Assembly (NCBI RefSeq): GCF_011765465.1
Contig: NZ_CP050265.1
Coordinates: forward strand, 1,240,001-1,304,000
Source: Erythrobacter sp.
Lineage (GTDB): Bacteria > Pseudomonadota > Alphaproteobacteria > Sphingomonadales > Sphingomonadaceae
Length of the DNA: 64,000 nt
Direction: 5' to 3'
Part shown: piece by piece, positions 1 to 6,732 of the stretch
Layout of the letters: the number at the start of each line of letters is the position of its first letter
Numbering within the stretch: position 1 is the stretch's first letter
The notes under the pieces: generated by a model
What the model was told of the DNA's origin: nothing
Databases searched by the model: none
What the model saw: only the letters and a program-made list of their open reading frames with translations
Made by a program: the position numbers and the translations under genes

Positions 1-102
1 TTCGACGAACTGGTGCGCCATGTCGTGATCCACGAGGCGGGCCACCATTTCGGCTTTTCCGACGAGGATATGCACGCGCTCGAGGACGCCGCCGGGGACT
101 GA
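1..102 (+). CDS. Zincin-like metallopeptidase family protein, C-terminal end (partial)
   Basis: Only the last 33 residues are in the window; the start lies to the left. The motif HEAGHHFGFSD matches the HExxHxxGxxD zinc site of the small bacterial zincin-like metallopeptidases (PF06262, formerly DUF1025), followed by a short acidic tail and TGA. The two His and the Glu would form the catalytic zinc centre. The substrate is unknown for the family in general. The family call rests on this motif alone because the rest is unseen. Confidence 0.7.
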   Translation, partial: FDELVRHVVIHEAGHHFGFSDEDMHALEDAAGD

Positions 103-253
103 GAAGCCGCTGCGATGGGTTGAGGACGGCACGCTTTTGCCGGGCGGCCGGCATCGCCCTGCCGCGCGCTCCCTTTTCCCGTGGCTTCCCGCCATTGCCA
201 TCAGGTTTGGCAAGGCTCGCGCCTCAATCCGCCAAGGCAAGGAGGCACGGCGC

Positions 254-1266
254 ATGGAACCGAACCCGCGAGGGCCGCACATCGGACGGGAAGAGAGGCT
301 GCGGATTCTCTTTTACCTCCCGGCGACAACGCCATGGTGGTTCGAAAACATCATACACCACGTCATTGCGCGCTGCAGCGAGGAACACGAGGTCCACGTG
401 ATGGTCCCGCCGCTGTGGCGCGGCACCGGGCTCGATGCCCGTCACATACCCCTGCTCGCAGCGCTGCCCGAGGTGCGCTGGCACGTTCTCGACGGCCCCG
501 ACCATCCTGTCCTGCGAAGCGATGCCAGCGGTATCGGCGAACTTCTCGAACTGGTGAACTTCATCGCGCCCGACCTCACCTTGTGCCGGAGCGCGGACAC
601 GGCGACCCCGGCCCTTTACCCCGGCCACGTCCGCTTTATCCCGAGAACGCGCGCCTGCTCGCCCGATATGCCGATGAACTGCACGACGTGCTGGCATGGC
701 CGCATCCGCTTCCGCCTCGTGAGGACTTCCTCGCCAGGCATGGCCTCGAGAACGCAAAGCGCGTGATCGCGATGCCGCTCGAATACGAGCACGAGGAGAA
801 TTGCTTCTCGCAGCATCACGCCTTTCCCGGCAACGCGGCCATGATCGAACAGGTCGCGCACCAGCTTGGCGAGGACACGATCCTCGCCGTGACGAACCAT
901 CCCCTGACCGAACTCTACGGCGATACCTCCGCGGTCGTTTCCGCCGTGTTCGAGCAACGCGGAAAGGTCCGGCTCATCCCCGGCGACGAGATTCACGGGC
1001 TCACCACCCTGGCGCTTGCCCGCTATTGCGACGGGTTCGTCGTCGGCAATTCGAAAAGCTGGTCGGCGGCCGCCTTCTGGGGCACGCCCATTGCCCGGCT
1101 CTCGCGCTTTGCGACCGGCGCATGGGTCAATGCCTATGACGATGTCACCGACCTTGCCGGCGACCTTGCGTTGGGCAAGGCGCGCGCCTTCGAGCCGGTC
1201 GATCCCGCACGCTGGCAGCCCGCGCTCGAGCACCACAGCGAATGGGCCGGAAAGGTTCCCGCATGA
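254..1266 (+). pseudogene. Frameshifted glycosyltransferase-like protein
   Basis: A strong Shine-Dalgarno (AAGGAGG at 239-245) precedes the ATG at 254. The first frame runs to about 640 and the sense then continues in another frame to the stop at 1266. The switch falls in a run of C at 640-642: adding one C would restore a protein of about 337 residues. The N-terminal part (RILFYLPATTPWWF, then EHEVHVMVPP) has the opening of a Rossmann-type glycosyltransferase or glycan-processing protein. The C-terminal part contains FVVGNSKSW and FWGTPIARLS, as in GT-B-like enzymes that select family members by a nucleotide-sugar site. The family is not firmly recognised. It overlaps the next ORF by ATGA, so an operon is likely. 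It may be a real pseudogene or an intact gene with one sequencing error. Confidence 0.55.
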
Positions 1267-1631
1267 CCGGCGGAAACCACGATACGCTGCTCGGCGTGAA
1301 CGAGGCTCTTGACTATTACTGGTCGCCCTCGGGCCCGCTCAATTACTCGGCGAGCCGCGACCATACGATCTCGCACGACCTGCCCGACTGGTGGCGCGTC
1401 ACCAACAGCCTCTACATGGCCGCGCGCGTCCTCATGCTCGAACGCGGCTATTTCCTGGGGACACGCCCGCTGCTCCACCGCCTGCCCAAGCTCGCCGGGG
1501 TCGATATCGACACCCACGAGGATTACCGCATCGCCTGCGCGCTTCACGCGCTGTACCGCGAGGATGCGGCGTTCGCAGAGGGAGGGAGCGATGACGCGCT
1601 CGCCGCTGCCTGTTCGTGGGCGACGCGCTGA
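1263..1631 (+). CDS. Hypothetical protein, possibly frame-broken at its end
   Basis: The ATG at 1263 overlaps the previous stop by 4 bp (ATGA). The product is 122 residues, rich in aromatic residues near the start (LDYYWSPSGPLNYS, PDWWRV). No domain is recognised. The last residues, read in this frame into 1631, may be spurious because a HAD-like sequence in another frame starts at about 1600. The coupling to the upstream gene suggests a shared role, possibly in surface glycan metabolism; that is inference from a degraded neighbourhood. Confidence 0.45.
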   Translation: MTGGNHDTLLGVNEALDYYWSPSGPLNYSASRDHTISHDLPDWWRVTNSLYMAARVLMLERGYFLGTRPLLHRLPKLAGVDIDTHEDYRIACALHALYREDAAFAEGGSDDALAAACSWATR

Positions 1632-1792
1632 GCGACTATGACTGCGCGCGCGAATGCTCGCTCGCCTTTCTCGGCAGGGCGGAAGGCGCAGCGCATCCTT
1701 TCCCGTCGCGGACCGAGGTGGTGGCGAACTTGCGCGCGTTTTTCGCAGGCGACGTTCGCCGCGCGGCGGGCCTGACCACGAAAGCGGCCTGA
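1595..1792 (+). pseudogene. Remnant of a HAD-type phosphatase (C-terminal fragment)
   Basis: From about 1610 the second frame reads LFVGDALSDYDCARE, then AFLGRAEGAAHPFPSRTEV and a TGA at 1790-1792. The FVGDxxSDxxxA pattern is the C-terminal metal-binding motif of HAD-superfamily phosphatases. This frame is blocked by a TGA at 1592-1594, and the only nearby ATG (1591) is in a different frame, so the N-terminal DxDxT half is absent here. Either a gene lost most of its body, or a frameshift plus deletion separates the halves. HAD phosphatases are common in sugar-nucleotide and surface polysaccharide clusters, in keeping with the neighbour at 254-1266. Confidence 0.5.
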
Positions 1793-1850
1793 ACGCCCGG
1801 GGGACGCGAGGAAGGGTAGGGTCGGGCTGCCGCCGCCCCATCCCTGCCAC

Positions 1851-1990
1851 GCTCCGACTCCGAACGGGTTCGCCTCCGACTCCGGACGGGCTCGCCTCCG
1901 ACTCCGGACGGGCTCGCCTCCGACTCCGGACGGGCTCGCCTCCGACTCCGGACGGGCTCGCCTCCGACTCCGGACGGGCTCGCCTCCGAC
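1851..1990. repeat. 22-bp direct tandem repeat, about 6.4 copies
   Basis: The unit CCTCCGACTCCGGACGGGCTCG (written here as a 22-bp unit with core TCCGACTCCGGACGGG) repeats head to tail with no spacer. The five copies spanning 1873-1982 look identical, the copy at 1851-1872 is slightly diverged, and a partial copy ends at 1990. Because 22 is not a multiple of three, each copy shifts frame and long meaningless ORFs run through both strands. It lies between the broken glycan locus and the tRNA-Arg terminator. It is variable-number-repeat-like; no function is evident. Confidence 0.95.
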
Positions 1991-2002
1991 CTATGACCCA
2001 CC

Positions 2003-2033
2003 AAAAAAGCCCACCCCTTGCGGGATGGGCTTT
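2003..2033 (-). terminator. Rho-independent terminator of tRNA-Arg
   Basis: On the minus strand AAAGCCCA (2033-2026) pairs with TGGGCTTT (2013-2006) around a short GC-rich loop and ends in a run of six T (2008-2003). It starts only a few bases after the tRNA 3' end, as expected for a single-gene tRNA transcript. Confidence 0.85.
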
Positions 2034-2035
2034 CT

Positions 2036-2112
2036 TGGCGCGCCAGGAAGGATTCGAACCTCCGACCGCCTGATTCGTAGTCAGGTACTCTATCCAGCTG
2101 AGCTACTGGCGC
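2036..2112 (-). tRNA. tRNA-Arg (anticodon ACG)
   Basis: On the minus strand a 77-nt cloverleaf can be folded. The 5' acceptor GCGCCAG pairs with CTGGCGC, there is a D-arm with AGCTCAGCTGGATAGAG, the anticodon arm CTGACTACGAATCAG holds the loop anticodon ACG, and the T-arm is GGTTCGAATCC. The discriminator G is followed by an encoded CCA. ACG reads CGU and, after deamination to inosine, CGC and CGA arginine codons. It is followed directly by a terminator and by the 22-bp repeat array. tRNA genes are common integration sites, but I see no integrase nearby (xerD at 6 kb is the chromosomal housekeeping type). Confidence 0.97.
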
Positions 2113-2177
2113 GCGGTGAGGGGCGGCACATAAGGGGCTGCGCGCGGCTTGGCAATCCCTTCCTGCCAGTTTGTGCG

Positions 2178-2618
2178 TCACGCAGCCCCGACCCCGCCGA
2201 AGAGCTGCGCGGCGAGCAGGGAATCGAGCGGGGGCTTGTCGAGCCTGGCGATCTCCGCGGGCGTGAACCAGCCGACCGCCCCGCCCTCGAGCGCCTGCGG
2301 CTCGCCTTCCCACCTGCGCGCGGTGTAAAGGAGGATTACAATCGCGCTTCCCGCGTTCTCGCCCGCGCCCTCGGCGAACCCGGCGGGAACAAGATTGATT
2401 GTATCGAGCCCGATACCGAGCTCCTCGCGCAATTCCCTTACGAGACATTCCGTAGGTTTTTCAGAAGGTTCTACCTTACCCCCGGGAAACTCCCAGAGCC
2501 CTGCGTGATGCTTTCCGGCGGGGCGGCGGTGCATCAGCCAGCGCCCGTCCGCGCGCTGCAGCGCGCCTGCGCTCACCGCGATCCAGGCGAGCGCATTGTC
2601 GGGATTTTTTTCAGCCAC
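2178..2618 (-). CDS. mutT: 8-oxo-dGTP diphosphatase MutT (Nudix hydrolase)
   Basis: 146 residues from a GTG start. The Nudix box lies at about residues 46-68 (GGKVEPSEKP then RELREELGI), matching Gx5Ex7REUxEExGU with all catalytic Glu present. The HHAGLWEFPGGK lead-in is typical of MutT/CtfA-like sanitising enzymes. It would hydrolyse 8-oxo-dGTP to the monophosphate and keep oxidised G out of DNA. An ATG 11 nt upstream is in another frame, so GTG is the best start. It stands alone between the tRNA and the divergently transcribed pilin genes. Confidence 0.88.
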   Translation of the reverse strand: MAEKNPDNALAWIAVSAGALQRADGRWLMHRRPAGKHHAGLWEFPGGKVEPSEKPTECLVRELREELGIGLDTINLVPAGFAEGAGENAGSAIVILLYTARRWEGEPQALEGGAVGWFTPAEIARLDKPPLDSLLAAQLFGGVGAA

Positions 2619-2694
2619 GAGCGCCCCATCAACCTTTTCTTAAATGTCTGGGCGGATTTCTGGCGCTGTCAGGAAGACGACGACAGGTGTCACC

Positions 2695-2880
2695 ATGATT
2701 TTGACGAACCTCCTTAAGCACATCGGGAACGACAAGTCAGGAGCCACCGCCGTCGAATACGGCCTGATCGTGAGCCTTATCGTGATTGCAGCAGTCGCTT
2801 CGTTCCAGGCGGTCGCCAACGAGAACGACAATCTGTGGAACCGCGTTCAGGCCGCGTCGAATGAGGCAATGGGCAATTAA
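2695..2880 (+). CDS. Flp/Fap-type pilin
   Basis: 61 residues. A short basic leader ends at Gly16, followed by ATAVEYGLIVSLIVIAA, the prepilin cleavage site with the Glu-Tyr pair and hydrophobic helix of Flp/Fap type IVb pilins (PF04964). A prepilin peptidase (TadV/CpaA) would cut after Gly16, and a Tad/Cpa machine would assemble the subunit into fibres for adhesion. Other in-frame starts upstream add a non-leader-like extension, so ATG 2695 is preferred. It is followed by a second pilin gene. No tad/cpa assembly gene is in the window. Confidence 0.88.
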   Translation: MILTNLLKHIGNDKSGATAVEYGLIVSLIVIAAVASFQAVANENDNLWNRVQAASNEAMGN

Positions 2881-2997
2881 GTTTCTCGAAAGGTCCGGAA
2901 TTAGGAATTTTTTAGAAGCTTCTCATTATCTCGCAGATGGCCCGTTCGAGCAATCGGACGGGTACGGGTACCGAAGACCTAAACCAGGAGACCAGAC

Positions 2998-3168
2998 ATG
3001 ACCTTCTTCAAGAACCTCGTCCGTGACGAACAGGGCGCCACCGCCATCGAATACGGCCTGATCGCCGCTCTGATCGCCGTCGCCGCGATCACCGCGATGA
3101 CCACGCTCGGCAACAACCTCGAGAGCACGTTCAACACCGTTTCGGACGAAATGGCTCCGCAGAACTAA
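2998..3168 (+). CDS. Flp/Fap-type pilin, second copy
   Basis: 56 residues. MTFFKNLVRDEQG is the leader, with cleavage expected after Gly13 before ATAIEYGLIAALIAVAA. It is closely related to the preceding pilin and more typical of the Caulobacter/sphingomonad PilA-like Flp subunits. A good Shine-Dalgarno (CCAGGAG) sits upstream of the ATG. A strong terminator follows. The two pilins differ most in their C-terminal halves, so one may be a minor subunit; that is inference. Confidence 0.92.
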   Translation: MTFFKNLVRDEQGATAIEYGLIAALIAVAAITAMTTLGNNLESTFNTVSDEMAPQN

Positions 3169-3193
3169 GCCGGATCTCCTTCGGGAGAAACGC

Positions 3194-3226
3194 AAGGGGC
3201 GGCAGGGCAACCTGCCGCCCCTTTTC
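3194..3226 (+). terminator. Rho-independent terminator after the pilin genes
   Basis: A 13-bp perfect GC-rich stem (3194-3206 pairing with 3211-3223), GCAA tetraloop, then a T run. It lies 26 nt after the second pilin stop and between convergent genes, so it may also help stop transcription from the M48 gene side. Confidence 0.9.
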
Positions 3227-3265
3227 GTTCGCGCTTCAAAGGCGGGGCCGGCGGGACGGGTCGCC

Positions 3266-4753
3266 TCAGCGGGCACGCACCACGATCTTGACCTTCTGTC
3301 CGGGCGTCAGCCGGTCGCCCTGACCCAGCGAATTGAGCACACGGAAGCGTTCTTCCTGCGCATTGCGATAGGCCATGCGCCGCGCAAGGCTCGCGATGGT
3401 GTCGCCGCGGCCGACCGTCACCACGTCGATCCGCTTGGGCACGACATTGGCCGCTTCCTGCGAAGAGATGCGGCGCATCGACTGGAACATCGGGGCGAAC
3501 ACCCCCGCCCGGCCCGCCGGCGTGACCGCGGCGAAATGGAACGCGCGGTCACGACTGAATTCATAGGCATAGACGACCACGTCGATCGCGCCGTTTTGCG
3601 CGTTGACCCGCGCCGTGCCGACCATGGCGGGCAGGCCATTCACCGTCGTGCGGCGCAGCTCCTGTGGGTTGATCGTCTGGTTCTGACCCGCGATTGCCGA
3701 GAACACGCCGCGCACGTAGCGGTCGAGATCGCCGGTATAAGGCCCGGTCGACATCTGCGCCTGCCCGACCTGCCCGTTGATGCTCACCGCGCGCGTGCCG
3801 TTCACCATGTAATAGCCCTGCGGCACGGTGAAGGCGAGGCGCAGGTCCGGGTGGATGAAACTCTGCCCCTCGATGATCCCCTGCTCTGGGTCGTCGCCGT
3901 AGAGCAGCCCGTCGATCCGGGTTAGGAAGGTGTCGCGATTGAGCTGGCCCGGCGCGAGCGGACGCGCCTTGGCGAGCGCGGCCTGCACCCGGCTTGCCGG
4001 ATCGGGGTGGGTCGAGGCCCATTCGGGAATCGAGGCGTTGCGCCCCTGTATCCGGGCCTCGAGCGAATTCTGCGCGGCAAGGCTCGCCAGCACCGTTCCC
4101 ATCGCGCGCGGATCGTAACCGGCGCGTGTCAGGTAAAGGATGCCGAGATTGTCGGCCTCGATCTCCTGGCTGCGCGAATAGCTCAGCGTGAGCAGCTGCG
4201 AGCCCTGCAGGAACCCGCGCGAAAGCGTGTCGCCCAGCCCCGAATCGCCGAGCAGGATCGAGCTGCCGATCGCGCCGAGAATGCCGAGGATCGAATTCCT
4301 CTGCGCGGCCTGCTGGCGGCGCTGCGAATGGCGCGCGGCAACATGGCCGACCTCGTGGCCGAGCACGGCTGCGAGTTCCGCCTCATTGTCCATCAGCGTC
4401 ACCAGTTGACGGGTCGTGTAGATATAGCCGCCGGGGATCGCGAAGGCGTTGTTGACCGGCGAATTGAGCAGGCTGACGGTGAAGCTTTCGCGCGCATTGC
4501 CAAGCCCGGAATGGACCGCGATGCCCTTGCCGACCTGTTCTACATAGGCCGCCTGGGGCCCGCGCATCGCGCCGCCGAACTGGTCGAGGAACTGGGGATG
4601 GTATTTCGCCCCCTGCTGCGCCTCGGCCGGAGTGATCGGCGTCGAGGCACTGGGAATCTCCCCGCCCATGCCTACGCATCCCGTCAGCGCGAGCGCGCCT
4701 GCCGATACGGCTGCGAATTTCAGGCTGCGGGCGAATTTCGATCTGCGGAACAT
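3266..4753 (-). CDS. M48 family metalloprotease lipoprotein with LysM-like C-terminus
   Basis: 495 residues from the ATG at 4753 (upstream starts add an unlikely extension before the signal peptide). The lipoprotein signal peptide ends in the lipobox LTGC (Cys26). The zinc motif HEVGH is at 133-137, with the third ligand in the EIEAD segment further on. This is the layout of BepA/YfgC- and LoiP-type periplasmic proteases, which degrade or help assemble outer-membrane proteins. A Pro-Ala segment and a C-terminal region ending TLASLAR-like and GDRLTPGQKVKIVV resemble a LysM-like fold that could bind peptidoglycan. It is longer than most family members because of this C-terminal part. It is expected in the periplasm, anchored to a membrane. 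Confidence 0.85.
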   Translation of the reverse strand: MFRRSKFARSLKFAAVSAGALALTGCVGMGGEIPSASTPITPAEAQQGAKYHPQFLDQFGGAMRGPQAAYVEQVGKGIAVHSGLGNARESFTVSLLNSPVNNAFAIPGGYIYTTRQLVTLMDNEAELAAVLGHEVGHVAARHSQRRQQAAQRNSILGILGAIGSSILLGDSGLGDTLSRGFLQGSQLLTLSYSRSQEIEADNLGILYLTRAGYDPRAMGTVLASLAAQNSLEARIQGRNASIPEWASTHPDPASRVQAALAKARPLAPGQLNRDTFLTRIDGLLYGDDPEQGIIEGQSFIHPDLRLAFTVPQGYYMVNGTRAVSINGQVGQAQMSTGPYTGDLDRYVRGVFSAIAGQNQTINPQELRRTTVNGLPAMVGTARVNAQNGAIDVVVYAYEFSRDRAFHFAAVTPAGRAGVFAPMFQSMRRISSQEAANVVPKRIDVVTVGRGDTIASLARRMAYRNAQEERFRVLNSLGQGDRLTPGQKVKIVVRAR

Positions 4754-4855
4754 GGGTTTCGGGCCTCCTCTCCAGCCTCGCCGGGTCGTGATGGTTAACC
4801 AATACACCGCGCGCCGGGAAGTTTCGAGAAGGCCGCGCCCCGCCTTGGGCAGGCC

Positions 4856-5806
4856 CTAGCCGCCCAGTTGCAGGAAGCGGTCCTCGCGCTTGGCGATGAG
4901 CGCCTCGACAGAGAGGCCGGATAGCCCGTCGATCTCCTCCGCGATCGCCTTGCCCAGCGCCTTCGCCGCCGCTGCGGGTCCGCGATGCGCGCCGCCTGCG
5001 GGTTCCTTCACGATCCGGTCGATAACCTTCAGGCGCTTGAGATGCTGGGCCGTCACCTTCATCGCCTCGGCCGCCTCGGGTGCCTTCTCCGCCGTGCGCC
5101 ACAGGATCGAAGCGCATCCCTCGGGCGAGATCACCGAATAGACCGCGTGCTCCATCATCAGCACCCGCTCGGCACTGGCGAGAGCGACCGCGCCGCCCGA
5201 ACCGCCCTCGCCCACGATCGCGGCGACCATCGGGACGCGCAGCGCGAGACACGCCTCGGTTGAACGGGCGATGGCTTCGGCCTGGCCGCGCTCTTCCGCC
5301 TCGATCCCCGGAAAGGCGCCCGAGGTGTCGACCAGCGTGACCACCGGCAGGCCGAATCGCCCGGCGAGCTCCATCAGGCGGATCGCCTTGCGATAGCCCT
5401 CGGGCTTGCCCATGCCGAAATTGTGCTTGATCCGGCTTTGCGTGTCGTTGCCCTTTTGATGGCCGATCAGCATGACCCGGCGCCCGTCGAGCTTGGCGAA
5501 ACCGCCCATGATCGCCTGATCGTCGCCATAGAGCCGGTCGCCGCCCAGCGGCACGAATTCCTCGAAGGCGTGCTCGACATAGTCGCGGAAATGGGGGCGC
5601 TGCGGGTGGCGGGCGACCTGCGTCTTCTGCCACGGGGTGAGCGAGGCATAGGTGCTCGCCAGCAGGTCCGCGCTCTTCGCTTCGAGCCGGGCGATTTCCT
5701 GCGCGACATCGACATCGTGTTCGGCATCCACCGTGCGCAGCGCGGCGATGCGTTCGTCGATGGACTGCACCGGCTTTTCGAAGTCGAGATAGGAAACCTT
5801 GGACAT
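4856..5806 (-). CDS. accA: Acetyl-CoA carboxylase carboxyltransferase subunit alpha
   Basis: 316 residues, the usual AccA length. It begins MSKVSYLDFEKP, has the PWQKTQVARHPQRPH segment and the GxGGSGGA loop (GEGGSGGAVAL), all diagnostic of the family. With AccD it moves CO2 from biotinyl-AccB to acetyl-CoA, giving malonyl-CoA for fatty acid synthesis. An upstream in-frame ATG (5845) lacks family sequence, so ATG 5806 is chosen. It sits 42 bp after xerD in the same direction. Confidence 0.95.
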   Translation of the reverse strand: MSKVSYLDFEKPVQSIDERIAALRTVDAEHDVDVAQEIARLEAKSADLLASTYASLTPWQKTQVARHPQRPHFRDYVEHAFEEFVPLGGDRLYGDDQAIMGGFAKLDGRRVMLIGHQKGNDTQSRIKHNFGMGKPEGYRKAIRLMELAGRFGLPVVTLVDTSGAFPGIEAEERGQAEAIARSTEACLALRVPMVAAIVGEGGSGGAVALASAERVLMMEHAVYSVISPEGCASILWRTAEKAPEAAEAMKVTAQHLKRLKVIDRIVKEPAGGAHRGPAAAAKALGKAIAEEIDGLSGLSVEALIAKREDRFLQLGG

Positions 5807-5848
5807 ATCCCGCATGGCGCTATCGGGATGTTGCGCGCTGGGCAAGCC

Positions 5849-6730
5849 TCATGCGCTCCTGCCGCCCAGCGGATGACGCGCATTCACCAGTTCGACGAGC
5901 CGCGCGGCATCGACATGGGTGTAGATCTGCGTGGTCGCGATGTCGGCATGGCCGAGCAGGGTCTGCAGCATCCGCAGGTCCGCCCCGCCTTCGAGCAGGT
6001 GGGTGGCGAAGGCATGGCGCAGCACGTGCGGGGAAACGCCCGCCGGATCGAGCCCGGCGCGCACCGCGAGCGCCTTCAAGAGCTGGAACAGGCGCACGCG
6101 GGTGAGATGGCCCGATTTGCCGCGCGATGGGAAGAGGAAACGCGAGGGATCGTCCCCGCGCGCCTTGCGCCACCGCGAAATCGCCTCGGCGGCGCGCGCG
6201 CTCACCGGGACCATGCGGGTGGTCCCGCCCTTGCCCGTCACCGTCAGCAGCGGCGCATCGCGCGGCACGGCGCTCACCGGAAGCGCAACCAGTTCGCTCG
6301 CCCGCAGGCCAGACCCGTAGAGCAGTTCGATCAGCGCGAGCAGCCGCACCGCCTCGACCTTGCCGCTTTCGGCCTCGCGCTCGGCGGTCTGGAACAGCGC
6401 GTCCACCGCCTCGTGGCCGAGGACCTTGGGCAGCGGGCGGCGCGTGCGCGGGGCGGGCAGCGCGCCCGACGGATCGTCCGCCCTCCAGCCCTCGTCCAGC
6501 GCGAAGCCGAAGAATTGCCTGAGCGCCGACGCCTTGCGCGCCGCCGTGGACGGCGCGAGCGAGCTCCATGCCCCGGCGAGCTGCGCGACCTTGGCCCGCG
6601 GCGCGCTCGCAAGGTCGCCAATGGCATCCTCGGCCTGCGCGAGGTCGCGGGCATAGGCGGCAAGCGTGTTAGCCGCCGCGCCGCGCTCGCTCGCCAGCAT
6701 ATCGAGGAAGGCGTCCGTTGCCCGCGACAC
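5849..6730 (-). CDS. xerD: Tyrosine recombinase XerD
   Basis: 293 residues from a GTG. The catalytic set is complete: Arg143 (GLRASEL), Lys167 (GKGG), His235 and Arg238 (PHVLRH), His261 (LLGHADI) and Tyr270 (TQIYTHV). With XerC it resolves chromosome dimers at dif near the division septum. The length and all-core architecture fit the housekeeping recombinase rather than a phage integrase. The GTG starts 2 bp after the stop of the upstream gene, so the genes are co-transcribed. This xerD-accA order is common in sphingomonads (knowledge, not checked here). Confidence 0.93.
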   Translation of the reverse strand: MSRATDAFLDMLASERGAAANTLAAYARDLAQAEDAIGDLASAPRAKVAQLAGAWSSLAPSTAARKASALRQFFGFALDEGWRADDPSGALPAPRTRRPLPKVLGHEAVDALFQTAEREAESGKVEAVRLLALIELLYGSGLRASELVALPVSAVPRDAPLLTVTGKGGTTRMVPVSARAAEAISRWRKARGDDPSRFLFPSRGKSGHLTRVRLFQLLKALAVRAGLDPAGVSPHVLRHAFATHLLEGGADLRMLQTLLGHADIATTQIYTHVDAARLVELVNARHPLGGRSA

Positions 6731-6732
6731 GC

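Noticed and set aside
1851..1990. A possible CRISPR array
   Set aside because: The units are contiguous with no spacers, 22 bp long, and there are no cas genes.
2036..6730. An integrative element with tRNA-Arg as attachment site and xerD as its integrase
   Set aside because: xerD is of the housekeeping type next to accA, there is no repeated tRNA end downstream and no cargo; the evidence is insufficient.
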